NCBI RefSeq assembly: GCF_014203805.1 | Contig: NZ_JACHJT010000002.1 | Location: forward strand, 310,001-374,000 | Length of the DNA: 64,000 nt | Source: Lipingzhangella halophila | Lineage (GTDB): Bacteria; Actinomycetota; Actinomycetes; Streptosporangiales; Streptosporangiaceae | Reading direction: 5' to 3' | Shown here: positions 63,777 through 64,000 of the stretch, one piece after another | How the letters are laid out: each line of letters starts with the position of its first letter | How positions within the stretch are numbered: the stretch's first letter is position 1 | Notes under the pieces: model-generated | What the model saw: only the letters and a program-made list of their open reading frames with translations | Told to the model about the DNA's origin: nothing | Databases searched by the model: none | Translations under genes and position numbers: made by a program

Positions 63777-64000
63777 TCACTCGTCGGGTTCGGTCCCGCC
63801 GGCGAGCAACGGTTCCAGTACCAGGTCGGGGTTGTCGCGTTTGATGACCCGCAGGCGGTACTTGTTGTGGATCAGTACCAGCAGCTCGCCATCGGCGCGG
63901 CGCTTGAGTACCTCCGCGCCGGACAGCGCGTGCGCGGCCGGGGCGCAGGTGGCGTCGGTGCGCCGGGCGAGCGTGTAGTCGAGGTGGGCCAGCTCGATGG
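63777..64000 (-). CDS. Hypothetical protein, partial at the window edge
   Basis: The frame is open from the right edge to TGA at 63777-63779, giving about 74 C-terminal residues: LAHLDYTLARRTDAT, then GELLVLIHNKYRLRVIKRDNPDLVLEPLLAGG. The composition is protein-like and no family is recognised. The start lies outside the window. The gap to the MFS start (63596-63776) is short and shows nothing clear. Confidence 0.5.
   Translation of the reverse strand, partial: IELAHLDYTLARRTDATCAPAAHALSGAEVLKRRADGELLVLIHNKYRLRVIKRDNPDLVLEPLLAGGTEPDE

Overview
The window is high-GC DNA with actinomycete gene content: a SARP/AfsR-type regulator, DUF4429 and DUF3140 proteins, a ClpN/HTH pair, urtABCDE, a family 2B encapsulin operon and an Rv2578c-type radical SAM protein with an intein. 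Strong GGAGG ribosome sites, many GTG starts and ATGA/GTGA overlaps fit this. A Nocardiopsaceae-like filamentous actinobacterium is my best guess. The taxonomic call is inference. I saw no rRNA, tRNA, CRISPR array or intact transposase.

Layout. 1-9.8 kb: 3' part of a HelD-family helicase, a spermidine-synthase-like protein, an aldo/keto reductase, a long palindromic intergenic element, and two imine-reductase-like genes divergent from a large AfsR-type regulator with SARP-like direct repeats between them. 10-15.1 kb: complete urea ABC transporter urtABCDE ending in a strong hairpin. 15.1-22.1 kb: ClpN/HTH pair under a palindromic operator, small membrane proteins, a protein with a class III (Flp-type) prepilin N terminus, Hsp20, DUF4429. 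22.2-28 kb: radical SAM gene split by a 343-residue intein and preceded by a LexA-type box; a NifU-like protein and a possible hydrogenase-cluster relic. 28.5-32 kb: a large receptor-like membrane protein with an extracellular type 1 periplasmic-binding domain. 32-37.5 kb: crotonase, acetamidase/formamidase, permease and FAD oxidoreductase, divergent from an atypical response regulator. 37.5-38.1 kb: second copy of the palindromic element. 38-46 kb: STAND/TPR protein, an ATP-grasp/CocE pair, a Mut7-C protein and a repeat-rich intergenic region. 46.2-51.2 kb: a tandemly duplicated cassette of prepilin-like proteins fused to DUF1023 alpha/beta hydrolases, each followed by paralogous lipoproteins, one of them decayed. 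51.3-57 kb: an apparent operon of two family 2B encapsulin shell genes, a short-chain polyprenyl diphosphate synthase and IspH. 57.5-64 kb: two-component system, HdeD-like protein, citrate synthase, MFS transporter and a partial gene at the right edge.

The two most interesting systems are the two-shell encapsulin operon coupled to isoprenoid genes, and the prepilin-hydrolase/lipoprotein cassettes. In the encapsulin operon, IspH would supply IPP/DMAPP and the prenyl synthase would elongate them, probably inside or on a compartment whose shell carries cyclic-nucleotide-binding-like domains. A 278-bp tract that looks identical by eye joins two otherwise diverged shell genes. In the cassettes, a G/XXXXEY processing site replaces a conventional signal peptide in front of an apparently active hydrolase.
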